Numbered from the stretch's first letter, positions 53,627 to 63,356 are shown. The stretch is 64,000 nucleotides of DNA from Alphaproteobacteria bacterium (GCA_016124655.1 WGNI01000003.1:1-64000); one strand, 5' to 3'. Translations and numbers: made by a program. Notes: a model not told the origin generated them from the letters alone.

Positions 53627-54355
53627 TCACCCCCGGGTGGGGGACCAGAGCCCGACCACGAGCATCGGCTCCCGCTCGCGGCCGTCGACGCGCATCCTCA
53701 GCCCGACCTGGACGGCGCGGCCTTCACGGCCAAACCGGACCAGCGACATCTGCGCCCGCACCGTGGTCCGGCCTTCCGCTTCGTGCGCGAAGGTCTGCGC
53801 CATCGCCAGCCAATTCTCCCGTGGCCGGGCGCCCGCAGTCAGGTCCAGACGCCGCCGCTCGCAGCCGCCCTCATACACTTGGTACGCGGCCTCGATATTT
53901 ACGAACCGGCCAGCGTTTGCAGACCGTCCAGCGAGTACGCGCGCCTCGCCGCCGCCAGCGCCGCAGCCGGGATCGGATTCCGACCGCCATAGCGCGCTGG
54001 CCTGGGCGGCCATCACTGTATCGCGCCGTCGGGCGATCTGCGCTTTCACGCCAGCCGCGGCCTCGCTGCGCCACCCGTCCGGCAAATCCTGCGCGCTTTC
54101 CAGACGCGGCTGGACCACCCAGGACACGCGCCGGGAGATCGGTTCCTCGAGAAAAATCTCCGTCTCCACCACGGAGACGCCGTCAGCACGTTGCCCGAGC
54201 CCCGTTGTGACGATCTCCTGACCGTCCGCGGGCGCAACCCAAGCGCCCGCCGCGGCGGGCTCCGCCGCCAGCGCCGCAGGCGCAGCCGCGGCTAGGCCGG
54301 TTAGGAATCGTAGCCCGGATGATGTCGGTCGAGCATGCGCAGCAGCGTAGGCCAC
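53627..54355 (-). CDS. Putative secreted protein of unknown function
   Basis: About 242 residues if started at GTG 54355. This gives a signal-peptide-like N-terminus (FLTGLAAAAPAALAAEP) but overlaps the end of the upstream aldolase gene by 55 bases and lacks a good ribosome site, so the start is uncertain. The mature part is beta-rich with no recognised domain (WVVQPRLESAQDLPDGW; MSLVRFGREGRAVQVGLRM). Probable small outer-membrane or periplasmic protein translationally linked to the aldolase. Confidence 0.5.
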   Translation of the reverse strand: MAYAAAHARPTSSGLRFLTGLAAAAPAALAAEPAAAGAWVAPADGQEIVTTGLGQRADGVSVVETEIFLEEPISRRVSWVVQPRLESAQDLPDGWRSEAAAGVKAQIARRRDTVMAAQASALWRSESDPGCGAGGGEARVLAGRSANAGRFVNIEAAYQVYEGGCERRRLDLTAGARPRENWLAMAQTFAHEAEGRTTVRAQMSLVRFGREGRAVQVGLRMRVDGREREPMLVVGLWSPTRG

Positions 54356-55074
54356 GCGAGCTTTGCCATGCCGCCGAAAGCGCCCGCTGGCGTCTGGCTG
54401 CGCACCGCTTCCTGCGCGGCGTCGGGCGCAAAAAGGACATTCTCGCGTCCACCCGACAGCGCCATCACCTGCTGCGCACATGCCCGCTCCAAATAATAAA
54501 TGCCCAGAAACGCTTCGCCTGCGCTCGCGCCGACCGCCAGCGTGCCGTGATTGCGCAGGATCATCAGGTGCTTTGCGCCGAGATCGCGCACCAGTCGTTC
54601 GCGTTCGTCCAGATTGAGCGCGATGCCTTCATAATCATGGTAGGCGACGTGCGGACGCGCGATCTGCGCGTGTTGCGACAACGGCAAAAGCCCTTCTTTT
54701 TGCGAAGAAACCGCCGCGCCCTGATCGGTGTGCACGTGGATCACGCACAGCGCATCCTCGCGCGCGGCGTGGATTGCGGAGTGGATGGTGAAACCCGCCG
54801 GATTGATGAAATGGGGCGAGGGCATCACGATCTCCCCCTCGAGATTCACTTTCACCAGGCTGGAGGCGGTGATCTCCTCAAACAGAAGCCCATAGGGGTT
54901 GATCAGGAAGTGGTGCTCCGGGCCCGGCACGCGCATCGAAATGTGCGTGAAAATCATGTCGTCCCAGCCATAGTGTGCCACCAGCCGGTACACCGCGGCG
55001 AGATCCACGCGCGCCTGCCATTCTTCCGCACTGACGCGGCCCTTCACGCTTTGAGCGCCGACATCATCCGCCAT
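54301..55074 (-). CDS. Class II aldolase/adducin family protein
   Basis: 257 residues. Zinc-type aldolase/adducin fold with HISMRVPG and the metal-binding His pair in CVIHVHTDQG (about residue 115) and a further His in LRNHGTLAVG. Members include fuculose-phosphate aldolase and 3-oxo-acid decarboxylase-like enzymes. The ATG at 55074 has GGAGG 6 bases upstream. Substrate unknown. Confidence 0.87.
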   Translation of the reverse strand: MADDVGAQSVKGRVSAEEWQARVDLAAVYRLVAHYGWDDMIFTHISMRVPGPEHHFLINPYGLLFEEITASSLVKVNLEGEIVMPSPHFINPAGFTIHSAIHAAREDALCVIHVHTDQGAAVSSQKEGLLPLSQHAQIARPHVAYHDYEGIALNLDERERLVRDLGAKHLMILRNHGTLAVGASAGEAFLGIYYLERACAQQVMALSGGRENVLFAPDAAQEAVRSQTPAGAFGGMAKLAWPTLLRMLDRHHPGYDS

Positions 55075-55188
55075 TGCTGTCCTCCGGGGTTCATCTCCGC
55101 ACTCTAGCCTCTCTTTCACCCGCGGTGAACCGTTTCGACGCCCTTGCGCGCCGCCGCGCGCCCATGCAGGGTCGCCTGCGAGCCCGCC

Positions 55189-55947
55189 ATGAAACTCGCC
55201 TTCTCCGCCAGCTCCCGCCCCGAAGCGCAGGACGCCCTGCGCCGCCTGCGCCACCTGCACGGCGAGGCCGGCGAAGAGAACGCCGACGTGATCGTCGCGG
55301 TCGGCGGCGACGGCGCGATGCTCGACGCCCTGCGGCGGCGCCTGAAGGATCGCAAGCCGGTATACGGCATGAACCGCGGCACCATCGGCTTTCTCATGAA
55401 CGACTACGCCGAAGACGGCTTGGCCGATCGGATCGCGAACGCGGACCCCGTCAAAATCCGGCCGCTCGTCTCAAAGGCGCACACGCTGTCGGGCGAGACC
55501 ATAACCGCGCACGCCATCAACGAAGTGTCCCTGCTCCGCCAGACCGCCCAGACTGCGCGGTTGCGCATCTCCGTCGATGGGGCGGTACGGCTTGAGGAGT
55601 TGATGTGCGACGGCGCGCTCGTCGCCACGCCCGCGGGGTCCACCGCCTACAATCTCTCGGCCCATGGCCCTATTCTGCCGATCAACGCCCGCCTCCTGGC
55701 GTTGACCCCGATCAGCGCTTTCCGCCCGCGGCGCTGGCGTGGCGCGCTTCTGCCGCAGAACGCACGCGTGCGCTTCGAAGCGCTCGAGCCCGAACGCCGC
55801 TCCGTCAGCGCGTCAGCGGACAACATCGAAACCCGCGATATCCGCTCCGTCGATATTCAATCCGATCCCGGGGTTTCGTTAACCATGTTGTTCGATGCCC
55901 ATCACGCGCTCGACGAGCGCATCCTCCGCGAGCAATTCAGCGTGTGA
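55189..55947 (+). CDS. nadK: NAD kinase
   Basis: 252 residues. The ATP-binding GGDG motif is in VAVGGDGAMLDALRR (about residues 40-55), followed by GTIGFL and, near residue 145, the NAD-binding SLATPAGSTAY-type block (VATPAGSTAYNLSAHGPI). It converts NAD to NADP. The start at 55189 (MKLAFSAS) has no close strong ribosome site. Confidence 0.95.
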   Translation: MKLAFSASSRPEAQDALRRLRHLHGEAGEENADVIVAVGGDGAMLDALRRRLKDRKPVYGMNRGTIGFLMNDYAEDGLADRIANADPVKIRPLVSKAHTLSGETITAHAINEVSLLRQTAQTARLRISVDGAVRLEELMCDGALVATPAGSTAYNLSAHGPILPINARLLALTPISAFRPRRWRGALLPQNARVRFEALEPERRSVSASADNIETRDIRSVDIQSDPGVSLTMLFDAHHALDERILREQFSV

Positions 55948-56022
55948 ACGCGCTCCGGTACACGAATTATTGACGCGTGTTTGCGATGGTGGGGGTCGAC
56001 CATCATTTCGGCCCTCAACCTT

Positions 56023-56487
56023 ATGCCTTTCTCGAACCCTCCCCCGCAGCGGCAACGCGCGATCTTTGACGACGGCGCGATCGATCGCGCCGAAGCCAAG
56101 CTGCGCGCTCTGAGCGTGGAGTTTGAGGAATGGATGGCCGACGAGGTCGAAAAAGTTCACGCCGCGCGCAATGATGCGCGCGCAGAAGCCTGGACGGACG
56201 CAGCGTTTGAGCGCTTGTTTGCGGCTTCCCATGACGCCAAGGGCCTTGGCGCGACGTATGAGTATCCGCTCATTACGGAGCTCGCCGGCTCGCTCTGCCG
56301 TCTTTTGGAAACCGATGAAAACAAAGCCGCCGCCCGCGGTCGCCTGCCCTTGATCGACGCACATGTCGACGCCATGCGCGCCGCCGCGCGCGATAAGATC
56401 AAGACGCCCGACCATCCTGTCGGCAAGGCGCTGCTGCGCGAATTGACCCGGCAGGTCGACGGCCTCGGCCTGGCCGTGATGTTCTAA
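56023..56487 (+). CDS. Hpt-domain-like protein
   Basis: 154 residues. The segment ASHDAKGLGATYEYPLITEL has the His-x-x-Lys-Gly pattern of histidine phosphotransfer domains, with the His being the presumed phosphorylation site and surrounding helices predicted from the sequence. It could pass phosphate between a hybrid kinase and a response regulator. An in-frame TTG lies further upstream at 55981. No kinase is next to it. Confidence 0.65.
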   Translation: MPFSNPPPQRQRAIFDDGAIDRAEAKLRALSVEFEEWMADEVEKVHAARNDARAEAWTDAAFERLFAASHDAKGLGATYEYPLITELAGSLCRLLETDENKAAARGRLPLIDAHVDAMRAAARDKIKTPDHPVGKALLRELTRQVDGLGLAVMF

Positions 56488-56494
56488 TCCGGCT

Positions 56495-57289
56495 TTAGGG
56501 CCGGTTGCCGTCCAACGGCTCCTTGGTGACGCAATAGCCCGCCTCTTCCGGGATCAGCAGGAACGGCGCGCCGTTCTCCTGAACGACTTGCGGCTCCACC
56601 GTCACGATGGTCCGCGCCTCTGCATGCCGCATGGCTTCCGAGCTTGTAGCTGATCGCGACAACATCTCCACATTCATGCGCGTCGGAAAGATGATGGTGC
56701 GCCGACCGGTTTCGGCGTGCTCCAGCGCGGTCTTCGGCGCAATCCAGACGGCATCGACCGCTTCCGCGCCATCGCACGCCTCTTCCTGATCTTGCGGCGC
56801 GACCGCGAGATAAAAGTGGGTGTCAAAGCGCTTGGGCATCATCGACGGCGTGATCCAATGCGCGAACGGCGTCAGCGCATCGAGCGCCAGCACCAGAGCC
56901 GCCTCGCGCACGGCAGTCAGGAAGGAAGCCTCGCCCTTCGCGATCGCGTCGCGCAGCGGATGCAGCGATTCACAATGCGCCGCCGCCGCCAAAGGAGCGC
57001 CCTCGCCGCGCGCTTCGCGCGGCCGCGCCAGCAGCACGCCAGATTCCTCGAACGCTTCACGGATGGCGGCGATGCGAAATGCGCGCTGTTGCGCTTCGAT
57101 GATCCCGTCCAGGTGCTCCGCCCAGGCCGGATCGGAATCCTCTGCTTGCGTCTTGCCGCCTGGAAACACCAGCGCGCCGGAGGCGAAATCGATCTGGTGG
57201 TGACGCTCCACCATCAGCACTTCCAGGTGCGGATTGTCTCGCACCAGCAGGATCGTTGCGGCGGGGATCAGGCCTTTGGCTTGCGTCAT
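56495..57289 (-). CDS. NUDIX hydrolase, NUDT19/CoA-pyrophosphatase-like
   Basis: 264 residues. The NUDIX box is split by an insert: GGKTQAED and, some 30 residues later, REAFEESGVLLA, as in NUDT19-type enzymes that cleave CoA or acyl-CoA diphosphates. The start at ATG 57289 (MTQAKGLIPAATILLVRD) is clean. It converges with the Hpt-like gene. A short hairpin CCGGC/GCCGG occurs between their stops. Confidence 0.88.
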   Translation of the reverse strand: MTQAKGLIPAATILLVRDNPHLEVLMVERHHQIDFASGALVFPGGKTQAEDSDPAWAEHLDGIIEAQQRAFRIAAIREAFEESGVLLARPREARGEGAPLAAAAHCESLHPLRDAIAKGEASFLTAVREAALVLALDALTPFAHWITPSMMPKRFDTHFYLAVAPQDQEEACDGAEAVDAVWIAPKTALEHAETGRRTIIFPTRMNVEMLSRSATSSEAMRHAEARTIVTVEPQVVQENGAPFLLIPEEAGYCVTKEPLDGNRP

Positions 57290-57387
57290 CGTCTCTCCCG
57301 CCCTGCTAATCTTGTCTTCACCATGTGCGCGGGCCTGAGTCTTAACCCTATCGCGCGACAATGCCAGCTTGCGTAGCGGAAGGCCCC

Positions 57388-58026
57388 ATGGCGTCCCAAC
57401 TCGAATTCCTCGCTGACCTCGCGGACGCCGCGCGCGCCGCCCCGCCGATGGAGGCGCGCGTCGATCTGCGCACCGGCGCTGTGGCGGCCGCAGCCGTCGC
57501 GCCGCGATCGGTCGCCGACGTATCGCGCACCTTGCGCACGGCGCGCCGCGCCTGGCGCGCGGCAGGACACGAGGCCCCGCTCTCGGTGCTGATGCCGGTC
57601 GACGCCATGGAGCGGCTCGACGCCGAACAGCTCGACGATCTCGCCCGCGAAGCCGGCCAACAGCCCCGGCGCACAATTTTTGAACTCGATGAACGCACGC
57701 TGGTGCGCCTTGGCCCAGACCTGGCCGAAGGCTTGCGCGCGCGCGGCTGGGGCGTAGCGCTTGTGGCCGATCCAGATTGCCCGCTGCCGTTCGGCGCGCG
57801 CGCCCGCGCGCTCTATGGCGAATTGATCATCGACGTGCCGGAGCGGCTCGATCCGTTTGTTGCGCTCGCCGACAACGACCGCGAACCGTTCGGACGCCGG
57901 ATCTGCGCTGCGCGCGCCGCCGGCATGACCTTGACCGCCCGGCTCGCAACCGACGCGCAGGCGCGCATTCTCGCCGCGGCCGGCTTTGCCCGCGCCGGCG
58001 GCGCCTGCGCCCGCTACGCGATGTGA
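57388..58026 (+). CDS. Degenerate EAL-like domain protein
   Basis: 212 residues. TIFELDERTLVRLGPDLAEGLRARGWGVAL and ALYGELIIDVPERLDPF match the layout of EAL phosphodiesterase domains, but the catalytic ELTE-type and metal-binding acidic residues are mostly absent, so it is probably a non-enzymatic c-di-GMP-related or structural domain. ATG at 57388 with GGAAGG upstream. It is immediately convergent with the DUF2336 gene (no gap). Confidence 0.6.
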   Translation: MASQLEFLADLADAARAAPPMEARVDLRTGAVAAAAVAPRSVADVSRTLRTARRAWRAAGHEAPLSVLMPVDAMERLDAEQLDDLAREAGQQPRRTIFELDERTLVRLGPDLAEGLRARGWGVALVADPDCPLPFGARARALYGELIIDVPERLDPFVALADNDREPFGRRICAARAAGMTLTARLATDAQARILAAAGFARAGGACARYAM

Positions 58027-59169
58027 TCAGCGCGCCGCGGCTTGCGACAGAGGTTCGCCGGCTGCGTTGAGCTTCTCAAGCAGGTAGTCGAGATCTTCGC
58101 GCGGGATCGATTGGAACAGCGTCAACACACGCTCGATCATGCGCACGCGGAACAAGGATTTGTTCGCGATCGATTCATCGCGCTCCAACTGATGATAGAC
58201 GTCGATCGCAGCGCGGAAAGGGGGGAAGAGGCGCGGCGGTAGCCCGGCGCGGTCGAACGCAGCCTTCAGCCCCAAGGGCCCGTTGTCGTGCATCATCAGC
58301 CAAATGCGCGTGTGCGCGAGCCCTGACAGCTCCGCCAAAGCATACTCCACAAACGGCATCTGTCCGAGGCACAACGCGCGCATGAGCAAGGACGGCGTCA
58401 GCCGCCCGTGCACATTGATCTGGCGCACGAAGCTTTCGATGTCTTCCTGCAGAGCCGCCTGTTCGATCAGATCGATCGTGGCGCGTTCGCGCGCGCCGAG
58501 CGCAATGTCGATCGCGACTTGCGGCGGCAGCTCGTGATGGTTCACCAAGTGGTCGAACACATCGCCGGTGACCAGCGCGACGAGTTTCTCCGTGACGCCC
58601 AATGGCAGCACCTTGCGATGCGCCATCGCCGCCGTCACCGAAGAGATTTCGGGGAAACGGTCCAGCGCCGTGGTGTAGCCAGTCGCGTCAAACACAGCGT
58701 TATCGTTCGCCAGCGCGCGCTCAATCGCCGCTGGCGCGCCATGCTCGGCGATCGCGCCCGTGACCGTCGTGCTCAGCGCAGGACGGCTGGCGACCGCGAC
58801 CTGCTTGCTCGGCGGGCTTGCGCAAACAATAGCCACCAGGTCGTCATCCGTCAGCGACGGCGAATTCATGATCACCGGCAGCGCGATGGCGTCGATGTCC
58901 TGCGCCAGCTTGTTGGCGACGTCGCGCGGCAGCTTCGGGGAGTTCTTCAGCGCTACGGCGAGAGCGCGCCGCACGAGCACGGCGGCGTCGGCCGCCATGA
59001 TGTTGAGCACCTCGCGCGCATGCGCCCGCTCCGCATCCGACAGCTCCATGTCGTCGATGCAGCGGCACAGCTTGTGGGCGGCCTGGGCCCGCTCGTCCTC
59101 GGTCACGCCCTTGACCAGCGTGCGGATATCGGCGTCGGTGAGCGTGGCGCGCATCGTCACGACGGACAT
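58027..59169 (-). CDS. DUF2336 domain protein
   Basis: 380 residues of an alphaproteobacteria-restricted family with HEAT-like helical repeats (SDAERAHAREVLNIMAADA; RALAVALKNSPKLPRDV; repeated leucine-rich helical blocks). Function is not well established in the family. ATG at 59169. No signal peptide or membrane segment is visible. Confidence 0.85.
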   Translation of the reverse strand: MSVVTMRATLTDADIRTLVKGVTEDERAQAAHKLCRCIDDMELSDAERAHAREVLNIMAADAAVLVRRALAVALKNSPKLPRDVANKLAQDIDAIALPVIMNSPSLTDDDLVAIVCASPPSKQVAVASRPALSTTVTGAIAEHGAPAAIERALANDNAVFDATGYTTALDRFPEISSVTAAMAHRKVLPLGVTEKLVALVTGDVFDHLVNHHELPPQVAIDIALGARERATIDLIEQAALQEDIESFVRQINVHGRLTPSLLMRALCLGQMPFVEYALAELSGLAHTRIWLMMHDNGPLGLKAAFDRAGLPPRLFPPFRAAIDVYHQLERDESIANKSLFRVRMIERVLTLFQSIPREDLDYLLEKLNAAGEPLSQAAAR

Positions 59170-59285
59170 GGGTGGCCCTTTCTTGGCCGCGACCGACTCG
59201 CGTCGCAGCCCGATGGCGGCCATGCTTGCGCCAGGGGTTTAAGGAACCCTTTCGCGCGCCATCAAAGAGGGAGAGGCCGTCGCCG

Positions 59286-60485
59286 ATGCTGGAGCACTTA
59301 AAGGTCGTGGAATACGCCACCTACATGGCCGCGCCCGGCGCGGGCGGCATCCTGGCGGACTGGGGCGCCGATGTGGTCAAGGTCGAGCCCCCAGGCGGCG
59401 ACCCTGCGCGGCTGTTCTTCGCCACCATCGGCGCTGATATGGGGGCAAACCCCGTCTATGAATTCGACAATCGCAACAAGCGCGGCGTCTCCCTGGACAC
59501 CTCAAAAGAGGCGGGCCGCGAGGCCCTGAAGCGCCTGGCGCAATGGGCCGACGTCTTCATCACCAATGTCCGCCCTGGCGGGCTGGAGCGCGCCGGCCTC
59601 GACTATGAAAACCTGGCCAAGCTCAACCCGAAGCTGATCTACGCCACTGTTACGGGTTACGGCCTGACCGGCGAGGACAAGGACCGGCCCGGCTTCGACA
59701 TCGCCTCGTTCTGGGCGCGCGCCGGGCTTGCCGCGGCGTTCGCGCCGAAGGGCTCCGATCCCGTTCCGATCCGTTCGGCCGTCGGCGATCACACGACCTC
59801 GCTGGCCGTCGCCGCAGGGGTTCTCGCAGCGGTGGCCGAGCGAACGCAAACCGGCAAGGGACGCCTGGTCGAGGCCTCGCTGTTGCGCACGGCGCACTTC
59901 GTCATGGGCACTGATTTTTCGATCCAGCACGCCTTTGGCCGGCTGGCCTCCGCGCGGCCACGCCGCGAAGCCGTCAGCCCCTTCGCAAACTTTTTCAAAA
60001 CCGGCGACGGACAATGGGTCTGCTTCGTCCCACGCCAGAGCAACACCGATTGGCACGGCTATTGTCGCGCCTTCGGCCGCGCCGACCTGATCGAGGATCC
60101 GCGCTACGCCACCGCAAAGCTGCGGCGGGAGAATGTCGGCATGCTGGTCGACGCCATTGACGAAGCGGTGGGCGCCATGCGCTTTGCCGATCTCGCCAAG
60201 GCGCTCGACGAACAGGATGTCGCCTGGGCGCCCGTACAAACGCCCGCCCAGGCCGTGGCGGACCCGCAATTGGCGGCGGCGGGCGGCGTCGTCGATGCGC
60301 CGCAGGCCGACGGCTCCATGATGAAAGCGCCCGCCGGCCCAGTGCGCTTCAACGCCGGGGAGGGTCCGAAAACGCCGGCGCCAAAGACCGGCGAACACAC
60401 CCGCGAAGTACTCGCGATTGTCGGCTACAGCGATGCTGAGATCGACGCGATGATCGCATCGGGCGCAGCGCGCGAAAGCGCCTAG
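59286..60485 (+). CDS. CoA-transferase family III (CaiB/BaiF-like)
   Basis: 399 residues. LEHLKVVEYATYMAAPGAGGILADWGADVVKVE begins the family, and the active-site Asp is in the GDHTTSLAVAAGVLAA region. It moves CoA from a donor acyl-CoA to an organic acid. The start is the ATG at 59286. Substrate not known. It is outside the operator-bearing catabolic region and could be a separate pathway or part of the same one. Confidence 0.92.
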   Translation: MLEHLKVVEYATYMAAPGAGGILADWGADVVKVEPPGGDPARLFFATIGADMGANPVYEFDNRNKRGVSLDTSKEAGREALKRLAQWADVFITNVRPGGLERAGLDYENLAKLNPKLIYATVTGYGLTGEDKDRPGFDIASFWARAGLAAAFAPKGSDPVPIRSAVGDHTTSLAVAAGVLAAVAERTQTGKGRLVEASLLRTAHFVMGTDFSIQHAFGRLASARPRREAVSPFANFFKTGDGQWVCFVPRQSNTDWHGYCRAFGRADLIEDPRYATAKLRRENVGMLVDAIDEAVGAMRFADLAKALDEQDVAWAPVQTPAQAVADPQLAAAGGVVDAPQADGSMMKAPAGPVRFNAGEGPKTPAPKTGEHTREVLAIVGYSDAEIDAMIASGAARESA

Positions 60486-61231
60486 ACGTCGCGCAACAGC
60501 CGCAACGCTGGATCTTCGTCCTCCGGCGCGTCCAACCCGAGCGCGATGGCGAAGAGGGCGTCGATCAGCGCCGGTGAGAGCGTCCCGTTCAGCAGCGGCG
60601 CTGGCGCCGACGCAGTCGGCGAGGTCGCGTCATTCGGCGCCAGAACGGGCGGCGTGGGCGTCCCGACATCGAGCGCAAGACGCTGCATGAGCGCCGACGC
60701 GCTGCGCGGCGCGCCATCCGCGAAAAACAGATGCCGGTTCGCCGCCGCTTCGCGCGGAAACAACGCGGATGCATCGCCCGCGCCCCGCGCAGCCGCATCG
60801 ATCAGGCGCGCCGCGCCCGCTGGCCCCATCACATGCGCGGCGTAGAGCTCCGTCTCATTTGGGTTGCGGCCAAGCCGTCCACGGAGGAACGCCGCGTTCT
60901 CTTTCCACAATTCCCCGGCCATGCGCGCTGCGATATCCGGATCAAACCGCAGATCGAGTATTTGCCTGCGCGCGCTTGGTTCATCCGCACGCGCAGCCAG
61001 ATCGCCCAGGCCATGCGCTGCGCCGTGACGGCGCACCATGTCCATCCAAGTGCTTTCGATGAATTGAAACATGCCGGCGGCTGAAGACGTCCCGGCCCGC
61101 GCCTGTGGATTGAGGGAGGATTCGCGGCGCGCGGTGGCCAGCAATGCCGCGAAGTCGACGCCGGTAGCGTGCGCGGCGCGGGCGATGGCCTCGCGCGCGA
61201 CCTGCTCGCGGGCGGAGATCGGCTCGGTCAT
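60482..61231 (-). CDS. Lytic transglycosylase (SLT-like)
   Basis: 249 residues. The catalytic Glu is in ARRESSLNPQARAGTSSAAG (about residue 39), followed by GMFQFIESTW. A Pro/Ala-rich C-terminal tail follows. No signal peptide is seen at the start (MTEPISAREQVA), so it may be exported by an unusual route or act inside a structure such as the flagellar base. Overlaps the CoA-transferase stop. Confidence 0.85.
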   Translation of the reverse strand: MTEPISAREQVAREAIARAAHATGVDFAALLATARRESSLNPQARAGTSSAAGMFQFIESTWMDMVRRHGAAHGLGDLAARADEPSARRQILDLRFDPDIAARMAGELWKENAAFLRGRLGRNPNETELYAAHVMGPAGAARLIDAAARGAGDASALFPREAAANRHLFFADGAPRSASALMQRLALDVGTPTPPVLAPNDATSPTASAPAPLLNGTLSPALIDALFAIALGLDAPEDEDPALRLLRDV

Positions 61232-61268
61232 GCGCGGACTTTGCCGCGATTCGCCGCGCGTTCGGTCC

Positions 61269-62081
61269 CTAGGACGCCGCCGCAGGCACGATTTGGTAGT
61301 GCGCCGCCGGCAGGACGCCGGTGGGATCGACGGTACGGCCCAGAGCAGACTTGATCTCAACGTGCACATGATTGGTGATGCCGTCGGGATAGCGCCCGCG
61401 CAGGTCCTGCGCCGTCCCGAGCGCATCGCCTGCGGTCACAATGTCCCCGACCCGCACGCTCGGCGCGACATAAAACACCCGCGCCCGCTCGCCCGCGCCC
61501 GCTTGGCGGATTTCGATGAACGTCAGTCCGGACCCGCCCTCATAGGCTTCGCCGATCTGGGTGACCTTCCCGGCGATGGGCGCATGCACCGGCGCGCCGG
61601 GCGCAGCGACGTAATCAGCCCCGGCATGGCGGCGTCGGCCGCCGTCCCGCGGCGCCCCGAAGGCGCCGGAGCCATACGCGTCTTCCCCGCGGATAAAGCC
61701 ATTGGTCGGATTGGCTGCGTCTCCAAGGCCATCGCCGTCGAGATCGAGAATGGGCGCGGCCAGGATCAACATGGGCGCAGCAATCGGCGCCTCCGGCGCA
61801 ATCTCCGGCGCCAGCGACGCGGCGATGGCGACCGTGGCGAAGAGGCTCACGAGCGCTGCGGAAAATATCGTGCTCAGCGCATGCACCGCCGCCGTTCGGA
61901 CACGCAGCAGCGCCGCGCGCCAGCCATTTGCGGGTTGCGCGTGCTTGTCCGCTAAGCGTTTGGGCGAAACAGCGCGGCGCGCCGGTCGCGATCGGCGCGC
62001 GGCGGATGCGGCTTGCGGCGTCGATTTAGCGGTTTGGACGGCGGCGCCCGGCGACGATCGGCCCAACGAGGTCACGCGCAT
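61269..62081 (-). CDS. M23-family metallopeptidase with calcium-loop segment
   Basis: 270 residues. An N-terminal membrane/signal segment (AALVSLFATVAIAASLAPE) is followed by DLDGDGLGD, an EF-hand-like acidic loop, then the M23 zinc site HAGADY (H-x3-D) and HVH near the C-terminus. These LytM-like enzymes cut peptidoglycan cross-bridges or regulate hydrolases. The start at ATG 62081 gives a long basic N-terminus before the hydrophobic segment. Confidence 0.87.
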   Translation of the reverse strand: MRVTSLGRSSPGAAVQTAKSTPQAASAARRSRPARRAVSPKRLADKHAQPANGWRAALLRVRTAAVHALSTIFSAALVSLFATVAIAASLAPEIAPEAPIAAPMLILAAPILDLDGDGLGDAANPTNGFIRGEDAYGSGAFGAPRDGGRRRHAGADYVAAPGAPVHAPIAGKVTQIGEAYEGGSGLTFIEIRQAGAGERARVFYVAPSVRVGDIVTAGDALGTAQDLRGRYPDGITNHVHVEIKSALGRTVDPTGVLPAAHYQIVPAAAS

Positions 62082-62183
62082 TCCTGCAATGAAGGGTCAA
62101 AGAAAGCGCGTGGGTGCGGGCAAGTCGCGGCGAAAAAACGGCCAAAGAGCGTGCAGCTTGAGGCGCGCGCAGCGCCGCCGGGA

Positions 62184-63356
62184 TCAATAGGATTTCGGCA
62201 GGCCCAGCACGCGCTCGGCGATGAAGTTCAAGATCATCTCGCGCGACACCGGCACGATGCGCGCGATCATCGCTTCGCGGAAATAGCGCTCCACATAATA
62301 TTCCTTCGCATAGCCCATCCCGCCATGCGCCATCACCGCGGCCTCGCACGCATTGAACCCCGCCTCGCCGCCAAGATATTTCGCCGCATTCGCCTCCGCG
62401 CCGCACTCCTTGCCGGCGTCGAACAGCGCAGCCGCCTTGAACGCCAGCAGATTGGCCGCCTCCAGCTCCGCCCACGCGCGCGCCAGGGGATGCGCCACCC
62501 CTTGGTTCTGCCCGATTGGGCGTCCGAACACTTCGCGTTCTTTCGCGTATTGCGCCGCGCGCGCCAGCGCCGCGCGTCCGAGACCCACGGCCTCCGCGCC
62601 GATCAACACGCGTTCCGGATTGAGCCCCGTGAGCAATATCCGGAAACCCTGGCCTTCCTCGCCGATCAGATCGTCGCGCGGCACGTCCAGGCCGTCGATG
62701 AACAGCGTGTTGCACTCCACCGCCTTGCGGCCCATTTTTGGGATCGGCTGCGCTTCAATCTTGCTGCGGTCGAAATCTGTGTAGAAGAGGGACAGGCCGT
62801 CGGTCGGCTTGCGGCACTGATCCTTCGGCGTCGTGCGCGCAATGATCAAAATCTTGTCGGCGCGCTGCGCGTTGGTCGTCCAGATCTTTCGCCCCGTGAT
62901 GCGATAGCCGGCATTGGTGCGCTCTGCACGTGTTTGCAGGCTCGCCGTGTCGAGCCCGGAATTCGGTTCCGTCACCGCGAAGCAGGATTTGTCTTCGCCG
63001 CTGATGATGCGCGGCAGAAAACGCTTCTTCTGCTCCGGCGTACCGAATTTCACCACCGGCATCAGGCCGAATATGTTCAGATGGATCGCGCTCGCGCCGG
63101 AAAAGCCTGCGCCCGATTGCGCCACCGTCTGCATCATCAGCGCGGCTTCCGTGAGCCCCAGACCCGCGCCGCCGAATTCCTCCGGCATCGCCACGCCGAG
63201 CCAGCCGCCCGCCGCGATCGCATCGACGAAGGCGTTGGGAAAGTCTCCGGTGTCATCCACCTTGCGCCAATAGGGGTCGTCAAACTGCGCGCAGATTTTT
63301 TCGATGGCGTCCTTGATGGCCGCCTGCGCGTCGGAGAGTTCGACCGTGAGGGTCAT
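62184..63356 (-). CDS. Acyl-CoA dehydrogenase family protein
   Basis: 390 residues with the complete three-domain acyl-CoA dehydrogenase layout: AGLGLTEAALMMQTV, FAVTEPNSGLDTASLQTRA, IFGRP/GQNQGVAHPLARAW and MAHGGMGYAKEYYVERYF. It reduces FAD while forming a trans-2-enoyl-CoA. The upstream FAD-oxidase gene overlaps its start (ATGA). Confidence 0.92.
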   Translation of the reverse strand: MTLTVELSDAQAAIKDAIEKICAQFDDPYWRKVDDTGDFPNAFVDAIAAGGWLGVAMPEEFGGAGLGLTEAALMMQTVAQSGAGFSGASAIHLNIFGLMPVVKFGTPEQKKRFLPRIISGEDKSCFAVTEPNSGLDTASLQTRAERTNAGYRITGRKIWTTNAQRADKILIIARTTPKDQCRKPTDGLSLFYTDFDRSKIEAQPIPKMGRKAVECNTLFIDGLDVPRDDLIGEEGQGFRILLTGLNPERVLIGAEAVGLGRAALARAAQYAKEREVFGRPIGQNQGVAHPLARAWAELEAANLLAFKAAALFDAGKECGAEANAAKYLGGEAGFNACEAAVMAHGGMGYAKEYYVERYFREAMIARIVPVSREMILNFIAERVLGLPKSY

